Source: Lachnospiraceae bacterium (GTDB lineage Bacteria; Bacillota; Clostridia; Lachnospirales; Lachnospiraceae). Taken from it: 34,673 nt of DNA. A program made the translations under genes and the position numbers. The notes beneath the pieces were generated by a model. That model ran no database searches. It saw only the letters and a list, made by a program, of their open reading frames with translations, and was not told the origin of the DNA. The stretch covers positions 1 to 34,673 of the forward strand of contig SVFC01000007.1 of assembly GCA_015057035.1 (NCBI GenBank), given 5' to 3'. Shown here in pieces: positions 16,289 to 24,857 of the stretch (position 1 is the stretch's first letter; every line of letters starts with the position of its first letter).

Positions 16289-17437
16289 ATGAAGAGCAAA
16301 AAACTAACCTTTTGGGAATCACTTATGCTGGTTGCGGGAGCGGGGATAGGCACGGGAATTCTCACAATTCCTTATGCCATAAGTAAAATTGGAATGTTGG
16401 GAACCATTCTTGCATTGGTAATTGCTTATGCTGTAAGTGCAGTGATGTATCTGATGATTGCAGATTTGACGTTGCATTCTAAGAAGTCTGCAGAACTGTT
16501 AGGAATATTACAGGAGAATTTGTTTTATGGGAAATATGGAAAAGTATTTACGGCGATTTTTTTCGTAGTATTAGTAGTGCTGCTTTTAGAAAATCTCGTG
16601 GTATATATTCTATGCGCTGCGAATGTAATGACGGAACTTGTACCAATAGATGGAAATGTGGCGAAGGTGCTTTTTTACGTTATGGCTTCTACCGTTATTA
16701 TCTTTGGAATGAAAGGAGTAGGCGTTGGGGAGAAATATTCGGTTACATTGATTGGAATTGTGGTTCTAGTGTTAATTGGATTATCCTTGTTGAAACCAAA
16801 GAATGCTTTGCCTATGGGCTTGGGTGAGCCTAAATTGATATTTGCATTATATGGCTTATTTATGTTTGCTTTTTCTGCAATTTTCTCGGTGGTTCAAGTG
16901 TGCAATCATATTGCACGAAAAGAAGATACGAAAAAGGCAATTTTGGGTGGATTAACTTTAAATGCAGTATTGACATTTTTATTTGCAGTGGCAGTAATGA
17001 TAGGGTCTAATGAAGTAACGGAGATTGCCACAACTGGATTAACGGAAAGTCTTGGGATACCAGTGATAAAAATAATCTGTGCTTTATTTGTCCTGATGGC
17101 AATGTTTAGTTCTTTCTGGTCCAGCGGTTTTGCCTTTGCAGATGTTGTGGGTGAGCAGTTTAAAATTGGAGAGAAGAGTGCGTGGTTTTTAAGCACTATG
17201 CCAACTGTGTTTATCGCGATTTTCCTTCCATTATCTATTTTGGAATATATTCAAATTGGAGCAGGCGCACTGTCAATTATACTTGTAATCGTAGTATTGC
17301 CAGCGTATTACCATGCGATTAAAAGTGAAGAAAAAGCTTTGTTGCTTGGAAAAATTGGAAAAAGCAAAGTACTCATTACTTTGGTGGGAATCTGTGTTGG
17401 ATTAATGGTAGTTGCATCGTTGATTTCGATTCCATAA
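16289..17437 (+). CDS. Amino-acid permease (aromatic amino acid/SdaC-like, AAAP type)
   Basis: A 382-aa integral membrane protein with about 11 hydrophobic segments. The first helix, LMLVAGAGIGTGILTIPYA (residues 12-30), carries the unwound glycine-rich substrate motif of APC-superfamily amino-acid carriers; the overall length and helix layout resemble tryptophan/tyrosine permeases and related AAAP proteins. The substrate cannot be read from sequence. It starts an apparent operon: the first B12-binding radical SAM gene follows after 26 bases, so the carried compound may be a precursor or product of that pathway. GGTAAGGAT serves as ribosome site. Confidence 0.8.
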   Translation: MKSKKLTFWESLMLVAGAGIGTGILTIPYAISKIGMLGTILALVIAYAVSAVMYLMIADLTLHSKKSAELLGILQENLFYGKYGKVFTAIFFVVLVVLLLENLVVYILCAANVMTELVPIDGNVAKVLFYVMASTVIIFGMKGVGVGEKYSVTLIGIVVLVLIGLSLLKPKNALPMGLGEPKLIFALYGLFMFAFSAIFSVVQVCNHIARKEDTKKAILGGLTLNAVLTFLFAVAVMIGSNEVTEIATTGLTESLGIPVIKIICALFVLMAMFSSFWSSGFAFADVVGEQFKIGEKSAWFLSTMPTVFIAIFLPLSILEYIQIGAGALSIILVIVVLPAYYHAIKSEEKALLLGKIGKSKVLITLVGICVGLMVVASLISIP

Positions 17438-17463
17438 CATAAGAAGATAACAAGGAGAGGCGT

Positions 17464-18804
17464 ATGAGAATAGCATTATTAGCACCAGCCGGTGCAATGC
17501 ACAGATATAATGGAATGTTTCACAAAGGGTTACATTATGCGCCAATTACACTGGCCCTGTTGGCAGCCTTAGTGCCAGAAGAATTAAATGCAGAAGTAAA
17601 GATATATGATGAGACAGCAGAGGCTATTCCGCTGGATTTGGAGGCAGACGTGGTTGCAATTACCAGCATCACGGGGACTTCAGCAAGATGTTATAAGTTT
17701 GCAGACTACTTTAGAAGCAAAGGGAAGACAGTAATTTTTGGTGGGGTTCATTCATCACTTATGCCAGAGGAAGTAAAAGAACATGCGGATAGTGTGATTA
17801 TTGGCTTAGGAGAGAAGAATTTTCCACAGGCTTTGCGTGATATTGCCAAGGGAGAATTAAAGCCATTTTATTATCAGGATGGTTGTACGAATATTGCCAA
17901 TCGCCCAATTCCAAGAAAAGACTTGCTGAAAAAGAGTAAATATATAACCTTAAACACAGTAGAAGCAGTGCGTGGATGTAATCATGCTTGCACTTTCTGT
18001 GCATATCCAGTAGCCTTTGGAACAAGATTATATACCCGACCTGTGGAAGATGTAATTGCAGAGATTAAGACTTTTAAGGGAAAAGAGGTTATTTTTCCAG
18101 ATATTAATTTGATTGCAGACAAGAAGTATGCCAAAGAATTGTTCACGGCTATGATACCGTTGAAAAAATGGTGGTTTGGTCTTACAACTACAGAGATTGG
18201 CCATGATGATGAGCTTTTGCAAGTGTTCAAAAAAAGTGGTTGTAAAGGGTTACTAATTGGTTTTGAATCTGTAAATCAAGAAACGCAAAAAAGCATCCAT
18301 AAAGGAAATCTGGTTCACGAATATAAGGAACTGATGGAAAAACTGCATAACCTTGGAATTATGGTTATGGGATGCTTTGCCTTTGGTAGTGATGCGGATA
18401 ACTTGGACGTGTTTAAGCGAACCGTGGATTTGTGCGTAGAAGCAAAAATTGATTTGCCAAGATTCTCTATCATTACACCATTCCCAGGCTCTGAATTTTA
18501 TCAGGAACTGGAGAGCCAGGGAAGAATAGTAGAGCGTGACTGGGCTATGTATGACGTAGAGCATTGTGTTTACAAGCCAAAGAATATGACGAAAGAGGAA
18601 TTAGAAGCAGGCATAGCTTGGGCTTGGAAGGAAACCTATTCCTGGAAAAATATTTTAAAGAGGTTGGACTTTACGAAACCAAAGACTTTGAAGAGCTTGT
18701 ATATGCTTGTAAATATTGGATATAGAAAATATGCTAAGGGCTTTGAAATTTTTGGCGCAGATGTGATGTCGGATAATTCAGACATTCCAGAAGGAAGTCT
18801 ATAA
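17464..18804 (+). CDS. B12-binding radical SAM protein 1
   Basis: A 446-aa radical SAM enzyme with an N-terminal cobalamin-binding Rossmann domain (about 1-135, with VIFGGVHSSLMPEE at 90-103) and the radical SAM core with C172, C176 and C179 in CNHACTFC, the CxxxCxxC 4Fe-4S site. No DxHxxG cobalamin motif is seen, as is usual in this class. A C-terminal ~90-residue tail follows (helical, basic). Members methylate or join unactivated carbons in lipids, antibiotics and tetrapyrroles; the substrate here is unknown. AAGGAGAG precedes the ATG. It shares length and layout with the next gene, so the two probably descend from a duplication and act in one pathway. Confidence 0.9.
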   Translation: MRIALLAPAGAMHRYNGMFHKGLHYAPITLALLAALVPEELNAEVKIYDETAEAIPLDLEADVVAITSITGTSARCYKFADYFRSKGKTVIFGGVHSSLMPEEVKEHADSVIIGLGEKNFPQALRDIAKGELKPFYYQDGCTNIANRPIPRKDLLKKSKYITLNTVEAVRGCNHACTFCAYPVAFGTRLYTRPVEDVIAEIKTFKGKEVIFPDINLIADKKYAKELFTAMIPLKKWWFGLTTTEIGHDDELLQVFKKSGCKGLLIGFESVNQETQKSIHKGNLVHEYKELMEKLHNLGIMVMGCFAFGSDADNLDVFKRTVDLCVEAKIDLPRFSIITPFPGSEFYQELESQGRIVERDWAMYDVEHCVYKPKNMTKEELEAGIAWAWKETYSWKNILKRLDFTKPKTLKSLYMLVNIGYRKYAKGFEIFGADVMSDNSDIPEGSL

Positions 18805-18819
18805 GAACGGAGTAAGGGA

Positions 18820-20160
18820 ATGAAAATAACATTTATTTTGCCAGCAATTGGTAAAAAAACAAAGGAAAAATATCTAACTTCATGGCTCATGGAACCATTG
18901 ACCATTGCGGTACTTAACTCTATGATTCCAGCCAAGTTTGAGAGAGAGTTTTATGATGACCGCATCGAAAACATCAATTATAATACGGATACAGATTTGG
19001 TGCTGATAACTACAGAGACTTATACCGTAAAAAGAGCCTATTATATTGCTTCACAATTCAGACAGCGTGGTAAAAAGGTCATATTAGGTGGTTATCATAC
19101 GACACTTTTGCCAGAAGAAGCGATGGAGTATGCGGATGCAGTCATTGTGGGAAACGCGGACAAGATTATAACTCAGGTATTAGAAGATTTTGAAAATGGA
19201 GAGCTAAAACCACGTTACGATGGAGAAACCTGCATTGCATATAAAATGCCAGATAGAAGTATCTATGCGAATAAAGTAAAAAAATATTTGCCAGTATCTT
19301 TAGTAGAAACGGGACGTGGTTGTTACCATAACTGTGAATTTTGTTCTATCGCAGGGTATTATCATTCTCGCTATATTCATAGAGATGTCAGTGATATTAT
19401 CAATGAGGTGAAGGCTTGTAAGCATAAGATTTTCTTTTTCGTAGATGATAGCATTTTTTCGGATAAAGTTTTTGCGAAAGAACTATTTCTTGAACTAAAG
19501 AAACTGGATATTATCTGGACAACACAGATTACTTTGGATATTGCAAAAGATGATGAGATGCTTACCCTTATGAAGGAAAGTGGATGTGAAATGGTGCTGA
19601 TTGGTTTCGAGTCCATTGAAGCAGATAACTTAAGACAGATGAACAAGGAATGGACGGACAGACTTGGAGAAAGAGATGAATTGATTCAGAAAATTCATGA
19701 GGTGGGTATCAGCATCTATGCAAGTTTTGTATTTGGTTTTGACTCAGATAACGAAGAAACGTTCCAAAGAACCTTGGAATTTTGCCAGAGGCATGAGTTT
19801 TTCGTTGTGGCATTCAATCACCTGTTGATTTTCCCTAGTACGAAAACATATGACCATTTTAAAGGGGAGAAGCGTCTGATTTCGGAAAACTGGTGGTTAC
19901 AGGATGGATATACTTTTGGAACTGTTACCTTTACCCCGAAACAAATGACGCCAGAAGAGCTTCGTGGATATTGCAAAGAATATCGCAAGAGATATTTTAG
20001 TTTTTCCTCTATTTGGAAACGTGGCAAGACAATGGGACGAAGGAGCAAGAGAATACTGATGAATCTGGCATACTGGATGATTAATGTTCTGTTTCACTTT
20101 GAAATTGACAAACGTTCTGGCATCCCCGTGGGAGAGAATTTGGAGGAAGAGAAGAAGTGA
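18820..20160 (+). CDS. B12-binding radical SAM protein 2
   Basis: A second 446-aa cobalamin-binding radical SAM protein, 15 bases after the first. The B12-type domain covers about residues 1-130 (VILGGYHTTLLPEE at 87-100), and the cluster cysteines are C168, C172 and C175 in CYHNCEFC. Sequence similarity to protein 1 is clear in layout but far from identical, so the pair likely catalyses different steps. Its 3' end overlaps the GNAT-like gene by four bases (GTGA), indicating translational coupling. The substrate is unknown; lipid, peptide or small-molecule modification are all possible. Confidence 0.9.
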   Translation: MKITFILPAIGKKTKEKYLTSWLMEPLTIAVLNSMIPAKFEREFYDDRIENINYNTDTDLVLITTETYTVKRAYYIASQFRQRGKKVILGGYHTTLLPEEAMEYADAVIVGNADKIITQVLEDFENGELKPRYDGETCIAYKMPDRSIYANKVKKYLPVSLVETGRGCYHNCEFCSIAGYYHSRYIHRDVSDIINEVKACKHKIFFFVDDSIFSDKVFAKELFLELKKLDIIWTTQITLDIAKDDEMLTLMKESGCEMVLIGFESIEADNLRQMNKEWTDRLGERDELIQKIHEVGISIYASFVFGFDSDNEETFQRTLEFCQRHEFFVVAFNHLLIFPSTKTYDHFKGEKRLISENWWLQDGYTFGTVTFTPKQMTPEELRGYCKEYRKRYFSFSSIWKRGKTMGRRSKRILMNLAYWMINVLFHFEIDKRSGIPVGENLEEEKK

Positions 20161-21221
20161 TAGGAACAGATTATTTGGCAACGCCAGAGGATGGAAAAGA
20201 GCTTCTTAGAATTTTGGAAAGTTCTCCTGCGAAAGGTAGTATCGAATTAATCTATACCAGAAGACCAGACGCTTATGCTTCCTATATGAAGGAGCCTGGA
20301 GAAGCAATTGTGTATGCAACAAGAAAAGAAGATAGATTGGTTGGTACACAGGCGGCATTGATACGAGAGGTATATATTGGCGGAAAAGAATCTAAAGCAG
20401 CATATATTTGTGGTCTGAAAAAGGATCCAGAATACAGTGGAACCGTGGGATTTAGTGGAGGATATCGCAAAGCGCTTGTAAGAGAGGATGTAGATTATTA
20501 CTTTTGTTCCGTTGTGAGTGATAATGATAAGGTACACCAGATGTTTCAGCGGAAAAATCCTTGGATGCATATGACTCCTATACAGGAATATATCACTTAT
20601 ATATTAACGCCGAGATTTTATTACAAGACCAAAGCGACAGATTTGTGCTTCCGACAGGCAAAAGAAGAAGATAAAGAGAAGATACTTACTTTTTTAAACA
20701 GCGAGGGGAAGAAAAAGGATTTATTTCCTGTTATAAAAAACATAGAGGATTTCCATGGATTACATATAGGGGATTTTTATCTTTTAGAGAAAACGGGAGA
20801 AATTCTTGCTACGGCAGCATTGTGGAATCAGACGGACTATAAGCAGTATGTGGTAAAAAAATATCGTGGATTGATGCGATTGGCAAGATTTTTTAATCCT
20901 GTGTTATCTTTGCTGGGTTATTTGAAATTGCCGAAAGAAAACAAGTACCTTGAATTTCCAATGCTTTCTTTTTTCTTGTGCAAAGATGATAATGTAGAGT
21001 ACTATAAGACATTCTTAAGTGGTGTGAACCAGGAGATCAAGAAAACATATGATTGCTATGTTATTGGAATGCCAAAGAACTATTATGGTGTAGACTTATT
21101 TAGAAAACTGCCGAGTATACATTTTGATACGGTGTTGTATTCTATTCAGTTTCGATTCCAAAAAGAAAATGCTTTGGAACCAGATGCTAGCAATTTGTAT
21201 CCAGAATGTGGATTATTATAA
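20157..21221 (+). CDS. GNAT-like acyltransferase of the radical SAM operon
   Basis: A 354-aa protein that begins with GTG at 20157, overlapping the previous stop (GTGA), with GGAGGAAGAG just upstream. Two halves are visible: residues 1-150 and 160-354, each with the strand/helix rhythm of GNAT N-acyltransferases (for example VYATRKEDRLVGTQAAL and YLLEKTGEILATAALW). The match is by fold-like pattern; no clean acetyl-CoA P-loop (Q/RxxGxG/A) is seen, so one or both halves may be degenerate. Coupled expression with two B12-radical SAM enzymes suggests it acylates, or recognises, the same product. Confidence 0.75.
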   Translation: MIGTDYLATPEDGKELLRILESSPAKGSIELIYTRRPDAYASYMKEPGEAIVYATRKEDRLVGTQAALIREVYIGGKESKAAYICGLKKDPEYSGTVGFSGGYRKALVREDVDYYFCSVVSDNDKVHQMFQRKNPWMHMTPIQEYITYILTPRFYYKTKATDLCFRQAKEEDKEKILTFLNSEGKKKDLFPVIKNIEDFHGLHIGDFYLLEKTGEILATAALWNQTDYKQYVVKKYRGLMRLARFFNPVLSLLGYLKLPKENKYLEFPMLSFFLCKDDNVEYYKTFLSGVNQEIKKTYDCYVIGMPKNYYGVDLFRKLPSIHFDTVLYSIQFRFQKENALEPDASNLYPECGLL

Positions 21222-21264
21222 AAGACTTCACTCTTGAGAAACTTTCAGGAGTGAAGTCTTTTTT
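21222..21264. terminator. Bidirectional terminator between GNAT-like and MATE genes
   Basis: AAGACTTCACT pairs with AGTGAAGTCTT, with T runs on both strands. It serves the plus-strand operon and the convergent MATE gene. Confidence 0.88.
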
Positions 21265-21281
21265 AGAGAACCTTATACAGT

Positions 21282-22649
21282 TTACGTACGGTTCATAATT
21301 CGTTTCAATTTATGATAACAACTATAATATGCAGGAATCAGGAATGCATCTGCAAAAACCCAGGCAACTGGTCCTGCGAAGCATGCGCCTGTGAAACCGA
21401 AGATTGGTACAAGGAAGATGCCAACAATAGCACGGGCAAACATTTCTGCCACACCAGCGAATACTGCAAATCCGGAGAATCCCATTCCCTGAATGGTAAA
21501 GCGGACAGTATTAACCAGAGTAAGAAGAGCATAAGCAGATAACCCGATTACAAGACATAAGTAACCCTGATCGATTACCTGAGCTTTCAGAGCAGCGTCC
21601 TTTGCTTCTACAAAAATGGAAATCATATCTTTACCAAAGAAGTAACTTACGCCGAGGGCAATGGCAGAATAAATCCAGCCAATGAGAATGGCGGATTTTA
21701 GGCCTTTTCCAAGACGTTCTAACTTACCAGCGCCAACGTTTTGTCCACTGTAGGTGGCCATGGTAGAGCCCAGGGCATCCAGCGGACACATAAGAAATCC
21801 TGAGATTTTTCCTGAAGCAGTCATAGAAGCAACAGCAATGGAACCCAGAGGGTTAACACAAGCCTGCAAGATAACACTTCCGATGGCGGTGATGGAGTAC
21901 TGAAGTCCCATAGGAAGTCCCATGCTTAGGATGACACGGACATACTGTGGATTGAGTCTCCAATCATCTTGTTTCAAATGTAAGAGTTCAAATTTGAAAC
22001 AGATATGTATCAGACACAACACGCCAGAAACCAACTGGGCTAAAACGGTTGCTAGAGCAGCACCGAACACGCCCATTTGGAATGGGACAATAAATAAAAT
22101 ATCTAGTCCAATATTTAAAAAAGATGAGATTAGCAAATAAATCACTGGTGTTGTGGCATCCCCCAGAGAACGGATGTAACCAGACAAGATGTTATAGAGC
22201 ATAATGGCTGGAATGCCTACAAATGTCACGAAAATGTAATCATAGGCATCGTCAATAATATCCGCTGGGGTTTGCATCCACTCTAAGATGTTGCGACAGA
22301 GAAGAGAAGTCACAACCGCCATAACAATGGCAATAATTGCCGCAAGGATGGCAGAGTTGCCTACATATTTTCGAAGACCATCATAGTCTTTTGCACCGAA
22401 GCGCTGTGCTACAGGAAGTGTAAAACCGCCACATACACCGATACAAAAACCGATGATGAGGAAGTGGATACTTCCGGTGGAGCCAACGGCAGCGAGGGCA
22501 TTTACCCCTAGATAACGTCCTACAATAATAGTATCTACAAAGTTATATATTTGTTGAAAAAGCATTCCCATCAGCATTGGAACTGCAAATCCCAGAATAA
22601 GTTTTGCTGGGGAACCTTCGGTCATATTTTTGGTAGTATTTTTGGCCAT
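21282..22649 (-). CDS. MATE-family efflux transporter
   Basis: A 455-aa protein with about 12 hydrophobic segments. It opens with the MATE hallmark: GSPAKLILGFAVPMLMGMLFQ (key residues P, M, Q) followed by YNFVDTIIVGRYLG and LAAVGSTG. The family exports drugs or metabolites in exchange for Na+ or H+. Length is normal. AGAAAGGTT precedes the ATG, and a promoter lies about 75 bp upstream. It is a single gene, convergent with the radical SAM operon; a role in exporting that operon's product is possible but unsupported. Confidence 0.93.
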   Translation of the reverse strand: MAKNTTKNMTEGSPAKLILGFAVPMLMGMLFQQIYNFVDTIIVGRYLGVNALAAVGSTGSIHFLIIGFCIGVCGGFTLPVAQRFGAKDYDGLRKYVGNSAILAAIIAIVMAVVTSLLCRNILEWMQTPADIIDDAYDYIFVTFVGIPAIMLYNILSGYIRSLGDATTPVIYLLISSFLNIGLDILFIVPFQMGVFGAALATVLAQLVSGVLCLIHICFKFELLHLKQDDWRLNPQYVRVILSMGLPMGLQYSITAIGSVILQACVNPLGSIAVASMTASGKISGFLMCPLDALGSTMATYSGQNVGAGKLERLGKGLKSAILIGWIYSAIALGVSYFFGKDMISIFVEAKDAALKAQVIDQGYLCLVIGLSAYALLTLVNTVRFTIQGMGFSGFAVFAGVAEMFARAIVGIFLVPIFGFTGACFAGPVAWVFADAFLIPAYYSCYHKLKRIMNRT

Positions 22650-22720
22650 ATCATAACCTTTCTTTTTTATAGAAATATCAGTAAAAAATTAATGTTAAAA
22701 CAGATATCTTTCGAGAACAT

Positions 22721-22748
22721 ATTTTAGCACGCCCTAGTCAAATTACAA
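22721..22748 (-). promoter_or_regulatory. Promoter of the MATE gene
   Basis: Minus strand TTGTAA (22743-22748), 16-bp spacer ending in TGC, TAAAAT (22721-22726): an extended -10. Confidence 0.6.
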
Positions 22749-22793
22749 TCGTTAAAATATCTAAATTTTTTCCAAATATTAGCCATTCTTTTA

Positions 22794-22822
22794 TAGACAT
22801 TCCCACGTAAATGAGTTAAAGT
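22794..22822 (+). promoter_or_regulatory. Candidate promoter of the hisC-popT-c-di-GMP operon
   Basis: TAGACA (22794-22799), 17-bp spacer, TAAAGT (22817-22822). A short hairpin AGTAGGA/TCCTGCT follows in the leader at about 22831-22852. Confidence 0.45.
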
Positions 22823-22885
22823 AATTTAAAGTAGGAAAATCTGTCCTGCTACGTGTTTTAGATGTTAGAAAGAAGTGTTAGAAAA

Positions 22886-23944
22886 ATGAGTAAATGGGAA
22901 GAAAACGTAAGAAAAGTAGTGCCATATGTTCCAGGGGAACAGCCACAGAGAGCACGTATGATTAAGTTGAATACCAACGAGAATCCGTATCCTCCAGCAC
23001 CAGGAGTTCAGAAGGTATTAGAGTCCTTTGATGTGGATAGACTTCGTCTGTATCCGGATCCGGTGGTGGGCAAACTGAATAACGCCATTGCAGAGTACTA
23101 TGGTGTTAAGGCAAGTCAGGTGTTTTCCGGGGTTGGCTCCGATGATGTACTGGCTATGATTTTTATGACGTTTTTTAACTCCAAAACACCAATTCTGTTT
23201 CCTGACATTACGTATTCGTTCTATGATGTGTGGGCAGATATGCTTCGTATTCCATATAAGAAAGTGGCATTAGATGAGAATCTGTGCATTCGTGTAGAGG
23301 ATTACAAGCAGGAATGTGGTGGAATTGTGTTTCCTAATCCAAATGCGCCAACAGGAGAACTTCTGCCGCTGGCACAGGTGGAAGAGATCATTTGCAATAA
23401 TCCAGAAGTTATGGTGGTCGTGGATGAAGCATATATTGATTTTGGCGGGGAGAGTGCATTGCCACTTGTGGAAAAATATGACAATGTGATGGTGGTGCAG
23501 ACATTTTCCAAATCCCGCTCTATGGCAGGAAGTCGTATTGGCTTTGCTATAAGTAATGAAAAGGCAATCAAATACTTAAATGATGTAAAATATTCTTTTA
23601 ATTCCTATACGATGGATGCGCTGACTATTGAACTAGGTACGGCGGCAATCCAAGATAAGGAATATTTTGAAACTACAAGAGAGAAAATTATTGCAACAAG
23701 AGAATGGACCAAGACAGAACTTAAGAAACTTGGTTTTACCTTTGGAGATTCTATGAGCAATTTTATATTTGTAACTCATGAAAAATATCCAGCAACCGAA
23801 TTGTTCCAGGCACTTCGTGAGCAGGATATTTATGTGAGATATTTTAGTAAACCAGAGAGAATTAATAATTATTTACGTATTTCCATTGGTACCGAGGAAG
23901 AAATGCGTACATTTGTGGCATTTTTGCAGGAATATATGAAGTAA
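22886..23944 (+). CDS. hisC: Histidinol-phosphate aminotransferase-like enzyme
   Basis: A 352-aa PLP-dependent class I/II aminotransferase of the HisC type: NTNENPYPP (29-37), PNPNAPTG (150-157), VDEAYIDF (179-186) and the PLP lysine K209 in TFSKSRSMAGSR. HisC makes histidinol phosphate from imidazole-acetol phosphate and often also transaminates aromatic keto acids. The ATG at 22862 would add eight residues but lacks a ribosome site; ATG 22886 is preceded by AGAAAGAAG and begins where HisC proteins usually do. No other his genes are near, so it may be a second copy with an aromatic-amino-acid role. PopT follows after 25 bases. Confidence 0.88.
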   Translation: MSKWEENVRKVVPYVPGEQPQRARMIKLNTNENPYPPAPGVQKVLESFDVDRLRLYPDPVVGKLNNAIAEYYGVKASQVFSGVGSDDVLAMIFMTFFNSKTPILFPDITYSFYDVWADMLRIPYKKVALDENLCIRVEDYKQECGGIVFPNPNAPTGELLPLAQVEEIICNNPEVMVVVDEAYIDFGGESALPLVEKYDNVMVVQTFSKSRSMAGSRIGFAISNEKAIKYLNDVKYSFNSYTMDALTIELGTAAIQDKEYFETTREKIIATREWTKTELKKLGFTFGDSMSNFIFVTHEKYPATELFQALREQDIYVRYFSKPERINNYLRISIGTEEEMRTFVAFLQEYMK

Positions 23945-23969
23945 AATGGTATTTGAAATAGGAGGTAAC

Positions 23970-24857
23970 ATGAAGTTTTTAGTAGACGTAATTAAAGGAA
24001 TGCTAGTGGGCGTGGCCAACGTTATTCCAGGTGTAAGTGGTGGAACCATGATGGTTTCTATGGGCATTTATGAAAAAATTATTGGCGTGGTAAACAATCT
24101 GTTTAAGGATATCAAAAAATCTATTTTAACCCTGCTTCCAATTGGGATTGGATTGGTACTGGGGGTTGCAGTATTTTCATTTATCATTCCATTTTGCTTA
24201 GAGGAATTCCCATTCCCAACTTGTTTTTGCTTTATTGGTTTGATTTTGGGTGGCGTTCCAGCGATTATTAAGCCAGCAAAAGAAAGTCTGGCAAAAGAGG
24301 GGAAAAAAATAAATTTTGGTCACATAGTGATTTTTGCAGCGTTATTTGCCTTTGCAGTAGGAATGGCTGCCATGAATGAAACAGAAACCAATTCGGCTAA
24401 TTTTGAACTTACACCAATTTTTATGATTATTATGTTAGCTGTTGGCGTGATTTCCGCAGCAACTATGGTTATCCCAGGAGTAAGTGGATCTTTGGTGCTT
24501 ATGATTTTAGGATTTTATGGTGGAATCATGAGTAGTATTAGCGGATTTATTTCCAGTGTGTTAGCCTTTGATTGGGGTGCAATTTTCCACTACACAGGAA
24601 TCCTTGCTCCATTTGGAATTGGCGTGATTGTAGGAATTTTTGCAGTAGCAAAGTTGATTGAATGGTTATTTACCAAGTATCCTTCTTACACCTATGGTGG
24701 TATCTTAGGACTGATTGTTGCTTCTCCAGTAGCGATTATCATTAAGATGGGGAACAAGAATATCAATCTCTTTACAGTGGGACTTGGAATTGTACTTTTA
24801 GTAGTTGGAACATGGTTTACTTATTGGTTCGGTAAAAAGACAGAAGGAATGGAATAA
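23970..24857 (+). CDS. popT: DUF368 family undecaprenyl-phosphate translocase (PopT-like)
   Basis: A 295-aa membrane protein with the two inverted repeats that define DUF368: IPGVSGGTMMVSMGIYE near residue 20 and VIPGVSGSLVLMILGFYGG near 170. About 8-9 hydrophobic segments follow the family layout. PopT-type proteins return undecaprenyl phosphate from the outer to the inner leaflet so that the carrier can be reused in cell-wall and surface-polymer synthesis. Eight extra residues are possible upstream, but the ATG at 23970 directly follows AGGAGGT. Its stop overlaps the start of the next gene by one base (TAATG). Confidence 0.88.
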   Translation: MKFLVDVIKGMLVGVANVIPGVSGGTMMVSMGIYEKIIGVVNNLFKDIKKSILTLLPIGIGLVLGVAVFSFIIPFCLEEFPFPTCFCFIGLILGGVPAIIKPAKESLAKEGKKINFGHIVIFAALFAFAVGMAAMNETETNSANFELTPIFMIIMLAVGVISAATMVIPGVSGSLVLMILGFYGGIMSSISGFISSVLAFDWGAIFHYTGILAPFGIGVIVGIFAVAKLIEWLFTKYPSYTYGGILGLIVASPVAIIIKMGNKNINLFTVGLGIVLLVVGTWFTYWFGKKTEGME

